From assembly GCF_001517975.1 (NCBI RefSeq), contig NZ_KQ950180.1:569755-633754 (forward strand): DNA of 64,000 bases. The letters run 5' to 3'. Below are positions 53,874 to 62,430 of this stretch, piece by piece. The translations under genes and the position numbers were made by a program. Source of the DNA: Thermobifida cellulosilytica TB100 (lineage in GTDB: Bacteria; Actinomycetota; Actinomycetes; Streptosporangiales; Streptosporangiaceae). The notes below the pieces were generated by a model, which did not search any database, was not told the DNA's origin, and saw only the letters and a list, made by a program, of their open reading frames with translations. How positions within the stretch are numbered: the stretch's first letter is position 1; every line of letters starts with the position of its first letter.

Positions 53874-53937
53874 TGCGGTTCTCTCTCGTGATCGGGTCGT
53901 GTGTCGTCGCGGATTCGGGAGCGCCGGGGACCGAAGG

Positions 53938-54216
53938 CTACGCGGCGATCGGCTCGGCGTTCTTGCGGGGACGGCCGCGCGGACGCTTACGGGCGACCAC
54001 CTGACCGCCCACCAGCAACTGGCCTCCCCACACACCCCAGGGCTCGCGGCGCTCCAGCGCGTCGGCGAGGCACTGCTTCTGGACCGGGCAGCCCGTGCAC
54101 AGCGCCTTGGCGGCCTCGACGTCGGCCGGGGACTCGGCGAAGAAGAGGTCGGGCTGGGAGCGGCAGGGGATCTCGACTCCCTCCAGCCACGGGGTTTCAA
54201 GGACCGACGCAGGCAT
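53938..54216 (-). CDS. whiB7: WhiB7/WblC-type iron-sulfur transcription factor
   Basis: A 92-residue WhiB-like protein. The four cysteines (PCRSQPDLFF, LCTGCPVQKQC) and GVWGG turn are followed by an AT-hook, KRPRGRPRK, which is unique to the WhiB7/WblC group and reads the AT-rich DNA upstream of -35. It activates intrinsic antibiotic resistance genes with SigA. The start is ATG 54216 after GGAGG; longer forms lack a ribosome site. The 500-base leader carries an upstream ORF and an attenuator. The order whiB7-uvrD2-mrx1-nudC agrees with M. tuberculosis, except that tesB is inserted here. Confidence 0.96.
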   Translation of the reverse strand: MPASVLETPWLEGVEIPCRSQPDLFFAESPADVEAAKALCTGCPVQKQCLADALERREPWGVWGGQLLVGGQVVARKRPRGRPRKNAEPIAA

Positions 54217-54360
54217 CGGCGTCCTCCCTGTTTTTCCTTTGGTGATCAACGCGGTAGGCGACAACGGGCACCGGATCCTTGCGGTCCGGTTTCAGGGCCT
54301 TGACCTGCGTGAACCCCGAAACTCCGCCCCGTGGCAGGAGAGGGGGAGTCGGGGACACCA

Positions 54361-54395
54361 AAAAGGCCGCGGCCCCGTGTGGGGACCCGCGGCCA
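54361..54395 (-). terminator. Transcription attenuator in whiB7 leader
   Basis: GGCCGCGG/CCGCGGCC (54366-54373 with 54388-54395) encloses CCCC/GGGG and is followed on the minus strand by TTTTT (54365-54361): a strong factor-independent terminator 145 bases before the whiB7 start. CAGTGG, which overlaps its 5' arm (54394-54399), can instead pair with CCACTG at the end of the upstream ORF (54437-54442), a possible antiterminator. Confidence 0.8.
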
Positions 54396-54421
54396 CTGGG
54401 AGGACTACCCGGCCTGGGCTG

Positions 54422-54655
54422 TTAGACCGGATGTCTCAGTGGACACTTCCCCACTGCGTTCCGACGACGCGGGGCTTCTGAAAATTGCTGCGTATCCCGG
54501 TGGTGTCCGACGCGACGCTCTTCGAGGAGTTCTGCCAGTTCACCGGTGACCGTGAGCCTGCCAGACGCATACGACAAGTTCGCGTCCCCACCGATGCCCA
54601 TGGCGGTGCCCCAGGCAACTGCGGACGTATCGGGACCGCTGATCAGCGTTGCCAT
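54422..54655 (-). CDS. Upstream ORF of the whiB7 leader (77 codons)
   Basis: The ORF starts MATLISGPDTSAVAWGTAMG with AAAGGAGGT 11 bases before ATG 54655 and ends 26 bases before the attenuator hairpin. Its product has no recognised domain. In WhiB7/WblC leaders of mycobacteria and Streptomyces, translation of an upstream ORF is coupled to attenuation: ribosome stalling by antibiotics favours antitermination. Its position and the overlapping pairing support the same arrangement here. The peptide sequence itself may be irrelevant. Confidence 0.7.
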   Translation of the reverse strand: MATLISGPDTSAVAWGTAMGIGGDANLSYASGRLTVTGELAELLEERRVGHHRDTQQFSEAPRRRNAVGKCPLRHPV

Positions 54656-54731
54656 TTGATCGGAGCACCTCCTTTGCCGTGTGAAGTCGACAGGATCTTC
54701 TCCCGCGACGGGCGCGAACTTGATGCCGTCA

Positions 54732-54770
54732 AGCCTAGAACGGGCCGACAAAAAACAGCAACCTATTTTT
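54732..54770 (-). promoter_or_regulatory. WhiB7-type autoregulated promoter
   Basis: On the minus strand, TTGCTG (54761-54756) and TAGGCT (54737-54732) are 18 bases apart, and AAAAATA (54770-54764) lies immediately upstream of the -35. An AT-rich block there is the recognition element of the WhiB7 AT-hook. Transcription would start near 54725, giving a leader of about 500 bases. Confidence 0.7.
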
Positions 54771-54815
54771 GACCTGGGAAAGTGTCCTCATCCGGCTGTC
54801 GGCCGCAGCCCTGTT

Positions 54816-55712
54816 TCACTCGTCGTCCACAATTCTGATGAGCCCTTCCTGGACGACCGAGCAGACCAGTTCCCCGGAGCGGGTGTAGACCAGTCCGCGG
54901 GCCAGCCCGCGCGCTCCGAAGGCCACCGGGGTCTCCTGCGCGTACAGCAGCCACTCGTCGGTGCGGAACGGGCGGTGGAACCACATGGCGTGGTCCAGGC
55001 TGGCCATGGAGATCCCGGAGAAGGTGCGGCCGTGCGCCAGCAGGACGGTGTCGAGCAGGGTCATGTCCGACGCGTAGGTCATCAGGCAGACCTGGAGCAG
55101 CGGGTCGTCGGGCACCTTGCCGTTGACCTTGAGCCAGACCGGGTTCTCGGTGCGGATCAGGCTGCGGTCGCGCTGCACCTCGTAGGAGAGCGGTCCGACG
55201 GGGCGCCGCTCGAAGGGGTGCCAGTCGGCCGAGCGGGGCACCCTGCCGAGCGCCTGGACCAGCCGTTCCCGCATGGTGGGCAGTTCCTCGGGCGGTGGGA
55301 CCTGCGGCATCGGGACCTGGTGCGACAGCCCCGGTTCGGACCGGTGGAAGGAGGCCGACAGGGTGAAGATCGCCTTGCCGTGCTGGATCGCGGTGACCCG
55401 GCGGGTGGTGAAGGACCGCCCGTCCCGGACCCGGTCGACCTGGTAGATCACCGGGACCGAGGGGTCCCCGGGACGGATGAAGTAGGCGTGCAGGGAGTGG
55501 ACGAACCGGCCCTCGGTGACGGTGCGCCCCGCGGCGACCAGTGCCTGACCGGCGACCTGGCCGCCGAAGATCCGCTGCGGCCCCTCGGCCGGGCTGCGGC
55601 CCCGGAAGATGTTGACCTCGATCTTCTCCAGGTCGAGGATGTCCAGCAGCTCCTGGAGGTCCTGGCCCGACTCGACGGGGGGTGCGGACTCCCGCTCTCT
55701 CGGCTCGCTCAC
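54816..55712 (-). CDS. tesB: Acyl-CoA thioesterase II
   Basis: A 298-residue double-hotdog thioesterase that hydrolyses medium- and long-chain acyl-CoAs. LEKIEVNIFRGRSPAEGPQRIFGGQVAGQALVAAGRTV and VHSLHAYFIRPGDPSVPVIYQVDRVRDGRSFTTRRV are the TesB signature in the N-terminal hotdog; MASLDHAMWFHRPFRTDEWLLYAQETPVAFGARGLARG supplies the second. The GTG start overlaps the uvrD2 stop (GTGA), so it is translated together with the helicase, although the two functions are unrelated. Confidence 0.92.
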   Translation of the reverse strand: MSEPRERESAPPVESGQDLQELLDILDLEKIEVNIFRGRSPAEGPQRIFGGQVAGQALVAAGRTVTEGRFVHSLHAYFIRPGDPSVPVIYQVDRVRDGRSFTTRRVTAIQHGKAIFTLSASFHRSEPGLSHQVPMPQVPPPEELPTMRERLVQALGRVPRSADWHPFERRPVGPLSYEVQRDRSLIRTENPVWLKVNGKVPDDPLLQVCLMTYASDMTLLDTVLLAHGRTFSGISMASLDHAMWFHRPFRTDEWLLYAQETPVAFGARGLARGLVYTRSGELVCSVVQEGLIRIVDDE

Positions 55713-57871
55713 GGCCTCTCCTCTCCGTCTCCGCTGACGGCCTGCTCGGGCGTGCCGCCCGCGCAGAGCGTCAGGATCGCCTCACCGTAGCGTTCCAGCT
55801 TCGCCGCCCCCACCCCGGAGATCTGCGCCAACTGCGCGGCGCTGGACGGCTCCTGTTCGGCGATGGCTTGCAGGGTGGCGTCGGTGAAGACCACGTAGGC
55901 GGGGACCTTCTGCGCGGCGGAGACCTCGCGCCGCCACTGCCGCAGCCGTTCCAGCAGCTCCTCGTCGTAGCTGGACGGGCAGTCCAGGCAGCGCCCCAGT
56001 TTGCGCTCGGCCGCCTCCAGCAGGGTCGCGCCGCACACGCGGCACTGCACCACGCGGGCCGCCTTCCTGCGCCGCTCGCCGCGCCGGACGTCCGGGGCCG
56101 ACGACGCGGGCCGCAGTCCGTCCAGGAACCGCGAGGGCTTGCGGGTGCGGCGGCCGCCCGGGGAGCGGGCCAGCGCCCACGACAGGTGCAGGTGCTCGCG
56201 CGCCCGGGTGACGCCGACGTAGAAGAGCCGGCGCTCCTCCTCGATCTGCTCGGGGCTGTCGGCGTAGATGATCGGCAGCATGCCCTCGGTGAGCCCCACC
56301 AGGAACACCGCGTCCCACTCCAGGCCCTTGGCCGCGTGCAGCGAGGCGAGGGTCACCCCCTCGAACCCGGGGGCGTGCTCGGTGGCCGCGCGGGCCTGGA
56401 GTTCGGCGACGAAGTCCGCGAGCCGCGCCCCGGGCTGCTGGGCGGCGACGTCCTCGGCGAGCTGGGCGAGCGCGGCCAGGGACTCCCACTTCTCGCGTGC
56501 CTGGCGGCCCTCGGGCGGGGAGTCGGTGAGGCCCAGCGGCTCCAGCAGGTGCCGGACGGTGGCGACCATGGGCGCGTCGTCGTCGCCCTGGGCGGCGCCG
56601 CGCAGGGTGTGCAGGGCGGTGCGGATCTCGGGGCGCTCGAAGAACTGGGCGGCGCCGCGCACCGTGTAGGGCACCCCGGCGTCGCCGAGCGCCTGCTCGT
56701 AGGCGGCCGACTGGGAGTTGGTGCGGAACAGCACCGCGATCTCGCGGGCGGGCACCCCCGAGTCGATGAGCGCGGTGATCTTCTTGGCCACGGAGGTGGC
56801 CTCGGCCGGCTCGTCGTCGTACTCGGTGTAGCTGGGCTCGGGGCCGTCGGGCCGCTGGGCGACGAGCTCGATGCGGTGCTCGGGCGGGGCGGCTCCGGCC
56901 CCGCCCGCCCGGAGCACGGTGTTGGCGACCCGCACCACCTGGGGCGTGGACCGGTAGTCGCGGACCAGCCGGACGAAGGTGGCGTGCGGGTAGGTCTCCA
57001 GGAAGCCGGTGAGGTAGCTGGGGGTGGCCCCGGCGAAGGTGTAGATGGTCTGGTTGGGGTCGCCGACCACGCAGATGTCGTCGCGGTCTCCCAGCCAGGC
57101 GTCCAGCAGCAGCTTCTGCAACGGGTTGACGTCCTGGTACTCGTCGACCACGAAGTAGCGGTACTGGGCGCGGATCTGCTCGGCGATCCGCGGGTGCTCG
57201 TGGATCATCGCCGCGGTGAGCTCCAGCACCGACTCGAAGTCGATCAGGTGCTGTTGGCTGCGCAGCTCCTCGTACGCCTCGTAGACGCGGGCGACGTCGC
57301 GGGGCGGCATCGGCGGGGTGCGTCCGGCCTTGGCGACGGCGGTCTCGTAGTCGGCGGGCCGGTTCTGGGTGACCTTCGCCCACTCGATCTCGCCGGCGAG
57401 GTCGCGCAGTTCGGTGCGGTCGAACCGGAAGCCGCAGGCGTAGGCGGCCGAGGAGACCGTCTTGACCTTGCTGTCGATGAGGGTGGGCCGCGGGCCGCCG
57501 ACCGCGTCGGCCCAGAAGTAGGAGAGCTGGCGCAGCGCGGCGGCGTGGAAGGTGCGGGCCTGCACGCGGGGCGCGCCCAGCGCCCGCAGCCGCCCCCGCA
57601 TCTCCCCGGCGGCCCGCGTGGTGAAGGTCACCGCCAGGACCTGCTGCTCGGGGACGACCCCGGTGGCCACGGCGTAGGCGATGCGGTGGGTGATGGCGCG
57701 GGTCTTGCCGGTCCCGGCCCCGGCCAGGATGCACACCGGGCCGCGCACCGAGCGGGCCGCCTCCAGTTGCTCGGGGTCCAGGCCGTGCAGCAGCTCCTCG
57801 GGGGACAGCCCGCTCGCCCGCCCGACCGCCGTGGCTCCCGGACGCGGTGCCCCCGTCCCGTCTGGCCCCAT
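55709..57871 (-). CDS. uvrD2: UvrD2-type superfamily I DNA helicase with HRDC domain
   Basis: A 720-residue ATP-dependent helicase. Walker A is LAGAGTGKTRAITHRIAYA near residue 45, motif II is in VVDEYQDVNPLQ, motif III in VVGDPNQTIYTFAGA, and VTRAREHLHLSW is motif VI. It ends with a four-cysteine zinc segment (CRVCGATLLEAAERKLGRCLDC) and an HRDC domain (ATLQAIAEQEPSSAAQLAQISGVGAAKLERYGEAIL), the mycobacterial UvrD2 architecture. ATG 57871 follows GGGAGAGG; longer frames are Arg-rich and lack a ribosome site. It is divergent from mrx1, as in M. tuberculosis. Confidence 0.94.
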   Translation of the reverse strand: MGPDGTGAPRPGATAVGRASGLSPEELLHGLDPEQLEAARSVRGPVCILAGAGTGKTRAITHRIAYAVATGVVPEQQVLAVTFTTRAAGEMRGRLRALGAPRVQARTFHAAALRQLSYFWADAVGGPRPTLIDSKVKTVSSAAYACGFRFDRTELRDLAGEIEWAKVTQNRPADYETAVAKAGRTPPMPPRDVARVYEAYEELRSQQHLIDFESVLELTAAMIHEHPRIAEQIRAQYRYFVVDEYQDVNPLQKLLLDAWLGDRDDICVVGDPNQTIYTFAGATPSYLTGFLETYPHATFVRLVRDYRSTPQVVRVANTVLRAGGAGAAPPEHRIELVAQRPDGPEPSYTEYDDEPAEATSVAKKITALIDSGVPAREIAVLFRTNSQSAAYEQALGDAGVPYTVRGAAQFFERPEIRTALHTLRGAAQGDDDAPMVATVRHLLEPLGLTDSPPEGRQAREKWESLAALAQLAEDVAAQQPGARLADFVAELQARAATEHAPGFEGVTLASLHAAKGLEWDAVFLVGLTEGMLPIIYADSPEQIEEERRLFYVGVTRAREHLHLSWALARSPGGRRTRKPSRFLDGLRPASSAPDVRRGERRRKAARVVQCRVCGATLLEAAERKLGRCLDCPSSYDEELLERLRQWRREVSAAQKVPAYVVFTDATLQAIAEQEPSSAAQLAQISGVGAAKLERYGEAILTLCAGGTPEQAVSGDGEERP

Positions 57872-58105
57872 GAACCTCTCCCATCCGTCCGGTCGGACTG
57901 GAACGCGCCGCCCGCCGGTCCGCCGTCCTGTGCTCCCCCGTGCGCCGCTGCGCCCGGCTGCTCCCGGTCTCTCCAGTATCCCCGTGATCCACCGTGGACC
58001 GGTGTCACTCTGGCGGCCTGTGGACACAGCGGTCCGACCGGAATTCGCCGGAACCTCACCGCCCCGGGCCGCATCAGACAGGGCGTGCGAACCGCTCGGG
58101 GAAGC

Positions 58106-58131
58106 GGAACGTGGTGATTCGCGTTGGGGTT
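58106..58131 (+). promoter_or_regulatory. SigR-type promoter of mrx1
   Basis: GGAAC (58106-58110) and GTT (58129-58131) are separated by exactly 18 bases, matching the SigR/SigH promoter pattern, 53 bases before the mrx1 start. Thiol-redox genes are typical SigR targets and sigR is encoded in this window. Confidence 0.65.
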
Positions 58132-58183
58132 AATCGACGTCCTACGACGGAGTCAGGCAACAGCAAAGGAGAGCCGGAACGTC

Positions 58184-58444
58184 ATGGCGACCCCCACTAC
58201 CGCACAGATCACCATGTACACGACCCCCTGGTGCGGCTTCTGCAAGAGACTGAAGAGCCAGCTCGCGCGAGAGGGCATCCCCGTGGTGGAGGTCGACATC
58301 GAGCGCACCCCCGAGGCGGCGGAGTTCGTGATGCAGGTCAACGGCGGCAACCAGACCGTCCCCACGCTGCTCTTCGCCGACGGCACGGCACTGACCAACC
58401 CGTCGCTGGCCGAGGTCAAGCAGAAACTCGCAGCCCAGTCGTGA
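58184..58444 (+). CDS. mrx1: Mycoredoxin-like glutaredoxin
   Basis: An 86-residue glutaredoxin-fold reductase with the active-site CxxC in TTPWCGFCKRLKSQL and the TVPTLLFADG cis-proline motif near residue 61. In actinobacteria such proteins reduce mycothiol-mixed disulfides (mycoredoxin-1; Rv3198A). ATG 58184 follows AAAGGAGAG. It is divergent from uvrD2 and upstream of an ANTAR-domain gene. Its promoter has the SigR pattern, placing it in the disulfide-stress response. Confidence 0.92.
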   Translation: MATPTTAQITMYTTPWCGFCKRLKSQLAREGIPVVEVDIERTPEAAEFVMQVNGGNQTVPTLLFADGTALTNPSLAEVKQKLAAQS

Positions 58445-58508
58445 GTGAGGTGCCGCCGTCCGGCAGCGGACGGCGGCACCCCGCAGCAGAGGTACGGGGA
58501 GGCAAGGC

Positions 58509-59000
58509 GTGGTAGCAGACACAACAGCTCGCCGCGGGCGTGACCGCGAGACCGGCCACCGCAACGTCGTGATCCGCCGGGAGCCGACGGGCTGGCGGGT
58601 CGACGGTGCCGAGGAGGAGCTTCCCGACCTGCTCAACGCCATGGTCCTCGCCGACCTGCTGGCCGGTGGCGCGGTCCCCGCTCCCGCCGCCCCGCCCCGG
58701 GCGGCCGACGGCCTGTCCGAGACGGAGCGGCTGCGGGTGACGGTGGTGCAGTTGGAGCACGCGCTGCGCACCCGGGTGGTGGTCGAGCAGGCCATCGGGG
58801 TGCTCGCGGAACGGCACCGGATCGCCCCGCGCACCGCCTTCGAGCGGCTGCGCCGCGCCGCCCGCTGCCGCGGGGAGAAGGTCGCCGTGCTGGCCCAGAG
58901 CGTGGTCGAGAGCGCCCGCAACCCGCTCGTCGCCCTCCCCGAGGAGCTGGCCCGGGAGGGGTCCGCGGTCCAGGTCCGGCGGACCCGGCGCGCGGGCTAG
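58509..59000 (+). CDS. ANTAR-domain protein
   Basis: A 163-residue protein whose C-terminal half is an ANTAR RNA-binding helix bundle: RTRVVVEQAIGVLAERHRIAPRTAFERLRRAARCRGEKVAVLAQSVV (about residues 90-140), preceded by a coiled helix LSETERLRVTVVQLEHALRT. The N-terminal 55 residues (HRNVVIRREPTGWRVDGAEEELPDLLNAMVLADLL) have no recognised receiver, GAF or PAS domain, so it is not a standard response regulator. ANTAR proteins bind twin hexanucleotide hairpins to prevent termination. GTG 58509 lies 64 bases after mrx1, so cotranscription is likely. Confidence 0.85.
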   Translation: MVADTTARRGRDRETGHRNVVIRREPTGWRVDGAEEELPDLLNAMVLADLLAGGAVPAPAAPPRAADGLSETERLRVTVVQLEHALRTRVVVEQAIGVLAERHRIAPRTAFERLRRAARCRGEKVAVLAQSVVESARNPLVALPEELAREGSAVQVRRTRRAG

Positions 59001-59033
59001 GGCGGGCCCCGGCCGCGGAGCGCCGCAGCCCGG

Positions 59034-59981
59034 TCAGGAGCCGCCCGGGCGGTCCGCCCACTCGCCCTCGGGAAGCTGCCCGCCGTACCAGCGCTCGATG
59101 AGCTTGTGGGCGATCGAGACCGGGCCGGGCAGCAGGACCTCGCCGCGGTCGATCGCGGCGCGCAGCCCGTCCCTGGTGAACCAGCGGATGTCGGAGATCT
59201 CCTCGTGGTCGGTGCGGGGCGCGCTGCCCACGGCCCGCGCGAAGTAGCCGACCATCAGGCTGCGCGGGAACGGCCACGGCTGCGATCCCACGTAGACCGG
59301 GTCGGTGACCGCGACCCCGACCTCCTCGGCGACCTCCCGGGCCACGGCCCGCTCCAAGGACTCGCCGGGCTCCACGAAGCCCGCGAGCACCGAGTAGCGG
59401 CCGACGGGCCAGGCCGGGTTGCGGGCGAGCAGGCACTCCTCGACGCCGTCGCGTTCCCGGTGGACCAGCATGATCACGGCCGGGTCGATGCGGGGGAAGT
59501 GCTCTGCGCCGTCGTTGTCGCAGACCCGCACGTGCCCGGCGGCCTCGATCCGGGTGGGCGATCCGCACCTGCCGCAGAACCGGTGTTCCGCGTGCCAGTG
59601 GGCCAGCGCCACGGCGTGCGTGGCCAGTCCCGCGTCGCGTCCGCCCAGCAGCGCGCCGACGTGGCGCAGCGAGACCAGCCGGGTTCCGGGCGCGGGCTGC
59701 GGCTCTGCTCCCGGCTTGGCGCGCACCGCGAAGTAGGCGGTGCCGTCGGTGTCCTCGCCCAGCAGGTAGCGCTCCCCCTCGGGGGCCTGCCCGGGGCTGC
59801 ACAGCACCAGTTCGGGCCGGGGTGCGGCGGTGGTGACGGGGAAGCGGGCGTGCTGCTGCAACACGAGGACCCGGGTGCGGTCGTCGGCCCAGGCGTCGGC
59901 CAGCCACCGCTCGTCCCTGCGGCGGCTGCCCGCGCTGTCCAGCGTCGCCCGCGCCAGCGCGGGGATGAGGTGTTCGTCCAT
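59034..59981 (-). CDS. nudC: NADH pyrophosphatase NudC
   Basis: A 315-residue Nudix enzyme that hydrolyses NADH to NMNH and AMP and can decap NAD-RNA. The zinc ribbon is HRFCGRCGSPTRIEAAGHVRVC, followed by HFPRIDPAVIMLV, the Nudix box in GFVEPGESLERAVAREVAEEVGV and the NADH-specific SQPWPFPRSLMVGY. The second zinc-knuckle Cys pair is reduced to one visible Cys (VRVCDNDGAEH), so metal binding may be altered. It is conserved next to mrx1 in mycobacteria (Rv3199c). Confidence 0.94.
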   Translation of the reverse strand: MDEHLIPALARATLDSAGSRRRDERWLADAWADDRTRVLVLQQHARFPVTTAAPRPELVLCSPGQAPEGERYLLGEDTDGTAYFAVRAKPGAEPQPAPGTRLVSLRHVGALLGGRDAGLATHAVALAHWHAEHRFCGRCGSPTRIEAAGHVRVCDNDGAEHFPRIDPAVIMLVHRERDGVEECLLARNPAWPVGRYSVLAGFVEPGESLERAVAREVAEEVGVAVTDPVYVGSQPWPFPRSLMVGYFARAVGSAPRTDHEEISDIRWFTRDGLRAAIDRGEVLLPGPVSIAHKLIERWYGGQLPEGEWADRPGGS

Positions 59982-59993
59982 GTCTCTTCCGGA

Positions 59994-61376
59994 TCAGCCG
60001 CGCAGTGCGGTGGCGTAGGAGTCCCACAGGTAGGCGACGGTCTCGGCGCCCTTGAGCAGCAGCGGGATCTCCACCTTCTCGTTGGGTGCGTGGATGCGGT
60101 CGGAGTTGAGGCCCACCGCGACGAACACCAGGGGGGCGCCCAGGATGTCGGCGAGGTCGGCCTCGGGGCCGCTGCCGCCCTCCCGGGTGTAGTGGACCTC
60201 GGTGCCGAACGCCCGGCCCATGGCCTCGCGGGCGGCGCGCACCGCGGCCGAGTCCAGGTCGGAGGCGCACGGGCGCACCCCGGGGCCGTGGAAGCGGACC
60301 TCGGCGCGCACGCCCGGGGGCAGGTGGTCGTGCACGTAGCGGCGGACCCGCTCCTGGATGAGCGCCGGCTCCTGGTCGGGGACGAGGCGAAAGCTGAGCT
60401 TGGCGTGGGCCGAGCGCGGCACGATCGTCTTGCCGCCCTCCCCGGTGTAGCCGCTCCACATGCCGTTGATCTCGGCGGTGGGCCGCAGCCAGACCCGCTC
60501 CAGGATGCTGTACCCGGCCTCGCCGACCGCCGCGTCGCTGGCGGCGTTCGCCAGCCAGGCGGCCTCGTCGAAGGGGAGCGCGGCGATGCTGGCGCGTTCG
60601 GCCGGGGAGGCCTCGACGACCTCGTCGTAGAAGCCGGGGATCGCGACCCGGCCGTCGGCGTCGTGCAGTCCCGCCAGCAGCGCGGCCAGGGCGCGCGCCG
60701 GGTTGGGGGCGGCCCCGCCGAAGGAGCCGCTGTGCAGGTCGGTGCGGGGTCCGTAGACGTCGATCTGGCAGTCGGTGAGCCCGCGCATGCCCACGCACAT
60801 CGACGGGGTGTCCGCGCCCCACATGGTGGTGTCGGAGATCACCACGACGTCGCAGGCCAGCCGGTCGCGGTGGCGGGTGAGCAGGTCCGCGAAGTGCGGC
60901 GAGCCGGACTCCTCCTCGCCCTCCACCAGGAGCTTGATCGTGACCGGCGGGGCGTCGGCGCCGGAGACGGCCAGGTTGGCGCGCAGGCCCAGGGTGTGGA
61001 AGAGGATCTGCCCCTTGTCGTCGGAGGCGCCGCGGCCGATCAACTGGTCGCCGCGGACCGTGGGCGTGAACGGGTCGGTGTCCCACGCGTCGAGGGGGTC
61101 GACCGGCTGCACGTCGTGGTGTCCGTAGACGACGACGGCGGGCGCGTCGGGGTCGGCGGCGGGCCACTCGGCGAAGACCGCGGGCAGCCCGGGGGTCTCC
61201 CAGATCTCGACCGTGGGGAAGCCGGTCTTCCTGAGGTGCTCGGCCAGCCACTCGGCGGAGCGGCGCACGTCGCCGTGGCGGGCGGGGTCGGCGGAGATCG
61301 ACGGGATCGCGAGCCACTGGCTGAGCGTGGCGACGAACTCGTCCCGGTGCGCCTGGATGTGGGCACGCACGTCCAT
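59994..61376 (-). CDS. M20-family dipeptidase
   Basis: A 460-residue zinc peptidase of the ArgE/DapE/CPG2 superfamily. Metal and catalytic motifs are VVYGHHDVQPVDPLDAWDTDPF (His and Asp), RGASDDKGQIL, VEGEEESGSPHF (catalytic Glu pair) and a C-terminal FEKVEIP-like NEKVEIPLLLKGAETVAYL. A dimerisation lid is inserted at about residues 190-310. Family members hydrolyse dipeptides, including Cys-Gly. It ends 13 bases before nudC on the same strand and may be cotranscribed. Confidence 0.9.
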   Translation of the reverse strand: MDVRAHIQAHRDEFVATLSQWLAIPSISADPARHGDVRRSAEWLAEHLRKTGFPTVEIWETPGLPAVFAEWPAADPDAPAVVVYGHHDVQPVDPLDAWDTDPFTPTVRGDQLIGRGASDDKGQILFHTLGLRANLAVSGADAPPVTIKLLVEGEEESGSPHFADLLTRHRDRLACDVVVISDTTMWGADTPSMCVGMRGLTDCQIDVYGPRTDLHSGSFGGAAPNPARALAALLAGLHDADGRVAIPGFYDEVVEASPAERASIAALPFDEAAWLANAASDAAVGEAGYSILERVWLRPTAEINGMWSGYTGEGGKTIVPRSAHAKLSFRLVPDQEPALIQERVRRYVHDHLPPGVRAEVRFHGPGVRPCASDLDSAAVRAAREAMGRAFGTEVHYTREGGSGPEADLADILGAPLVFVAVGLNSDRIHAPNEKVEIPLLLKGAETVAYLWDSYATALRG

Positions 61377-61446
61377 CCGTCTGTGTCTCCCTCCGGGGGC
61401 GGTGTCCTCGCGGGTACGAGCCTACGACCGGCCGGGACGTGCCTGC

Positions 61447-61479
61447 GCCCCGCGCCCCGGCATGCGGGGTGCGGGGCGG
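61447..61479 (-). terminator. GC-rich hairpin after VIT-family gene
   Basis: A 14-bp stem with one G-U-type mismatch (61447-61460 with 61466-61479) lies just downstream of the VIT-family transporter gene, before the dipeptidase start. Confidence 0.55.
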
Positions 61480-61491
61480 TCGCGGGACGGG

Positions 61492-62247
61492 TCAGACGAT
61501 GCCGGAGGCGCCGACCAGGGATCCGATGAGGTAGGTGGCGGCCAGGGCCAGCGCGCCGCCCACGGTCACCCGCACCGCGGCGCGCACCTGCGAGCCGCCG
61601 CCGATGCCCGCGGCCACGGCGCCGGTGGCGGCCAGGCCCAGCAGGGTCGCGCCGAACGCCACCGGGACGCGCAGGTCGGGTGCCGGCAGCAGGATCGCGA
61701 GCAGCGGCAGCAGCGCGCCGACCGCGAACGCCAGGAACGACGCGACCGCGGCGTGCCAGGGACTGGTGACCTCGTCGGGGTCGATGTTGTGGCGTTCGCG
61801 CATCTGGGCTTCCAGGGCGTCGCGGGCGAAGAGCTCCTCGGCGGCGCGCCGGGCGGTGGCCGCCGAGATGCCGCGCTCCTCGTAGCTGCGGGCCAGGGCC
61901 CGCAGCTCGCCCTCGGGGTCGGCGGCGAGCGCACGGCGCTCCTGCTCGATGAGGTGGCGTTCGCTGTCCCGCTGGCTGCTGACGGAGACGTACTCGCCGA
62001 GCGCCATGGACACGGCGCCGCCGATCGCCGCGGCGAGTCCGGCCATGAGGATCGGCCCCGGGGCGGTGGTGGCTCCGGCGACGCCGACGACGACGGCCGC
62101 GGTGGACACGATGCCGTCGTTGGCGCCGAGGACTCCGGCGCGCAGCGCGTTGAGCCGCTGCGCGAGCCCGCCGGTGCGGGCCGCACGTTCGTCGCCGGTC
62201 CGCACGGCGGTGTCCGGACGTTCCTGGAGCTGCGCGGTCCCCTTCAT
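61492..62247 (-). CDS. VIT1/CCC1-family iron/manganese transporter
   Basis: A 251-residue integral membrane protein with five helices. LNALRAGVLGANDGIVSTAAVVVGVAGA is the first, and GAVSMALGEYVSVSSQRDSERHLIEQER leads into the cytoplasmic charged helix region (RHLIEQERRALAADPEGELR to RERHNIDPDE) that in VIT1 binds metal. The family moves Fe2+ or Mn2+ out of the cytosol. ATG 62247 follows GGAAAG-type sequence. The 590-base region upstream has several matches to the DtxR/IdeR iron box, which suggests iron-dependent control. Confidence 0.9.
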   Translation of the reverse strand: MKGTAQLQERPDTAVRTGDERAARTGGLAQRLNALRAGVLGANDGIVSTAAVVVGVAGATTAPGPILMAGLAAAIGGAVSMALGEYVSVSSQRDSERHLIEQERRALAADPEGELRALARSYEERGISAATARRAAEELFARDALEAQMRERHNIDPDEVTSPWHAAVASFLAFAVGALLPLLAILLPAPDLRVPVAFGATLLGLAATGAVAAGIGGGSQVRAAVRVTVGGALALAATYLIGSLVGASGIV

Positions 62248-62430
62248 GCCTGCGTCGTGCTTCCTTTCTCCCCCGAGCGCGGAGGAAGCGCCACCGAAAC
62301 ACCCCCGGTCGACCCGCGGAGCCGGAACCGAGAAATCAACCGGGACACAATCAAAAATAACACGGAAAAGAAAAAGACAAAACCCCGGAATACAACTCCC
62401 CTTTTTAAGGGAAGCCTTTGTTCACTGTTT

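Noticed and set aside
54879-54894. GCGGGTGTAGACCAGT, 13/16 match to the DasR operator
   Set aside because: It lies deep inside the tesB coding sequence, where the codons for Leu-Val-Tyr-Thr-Arg explain it.
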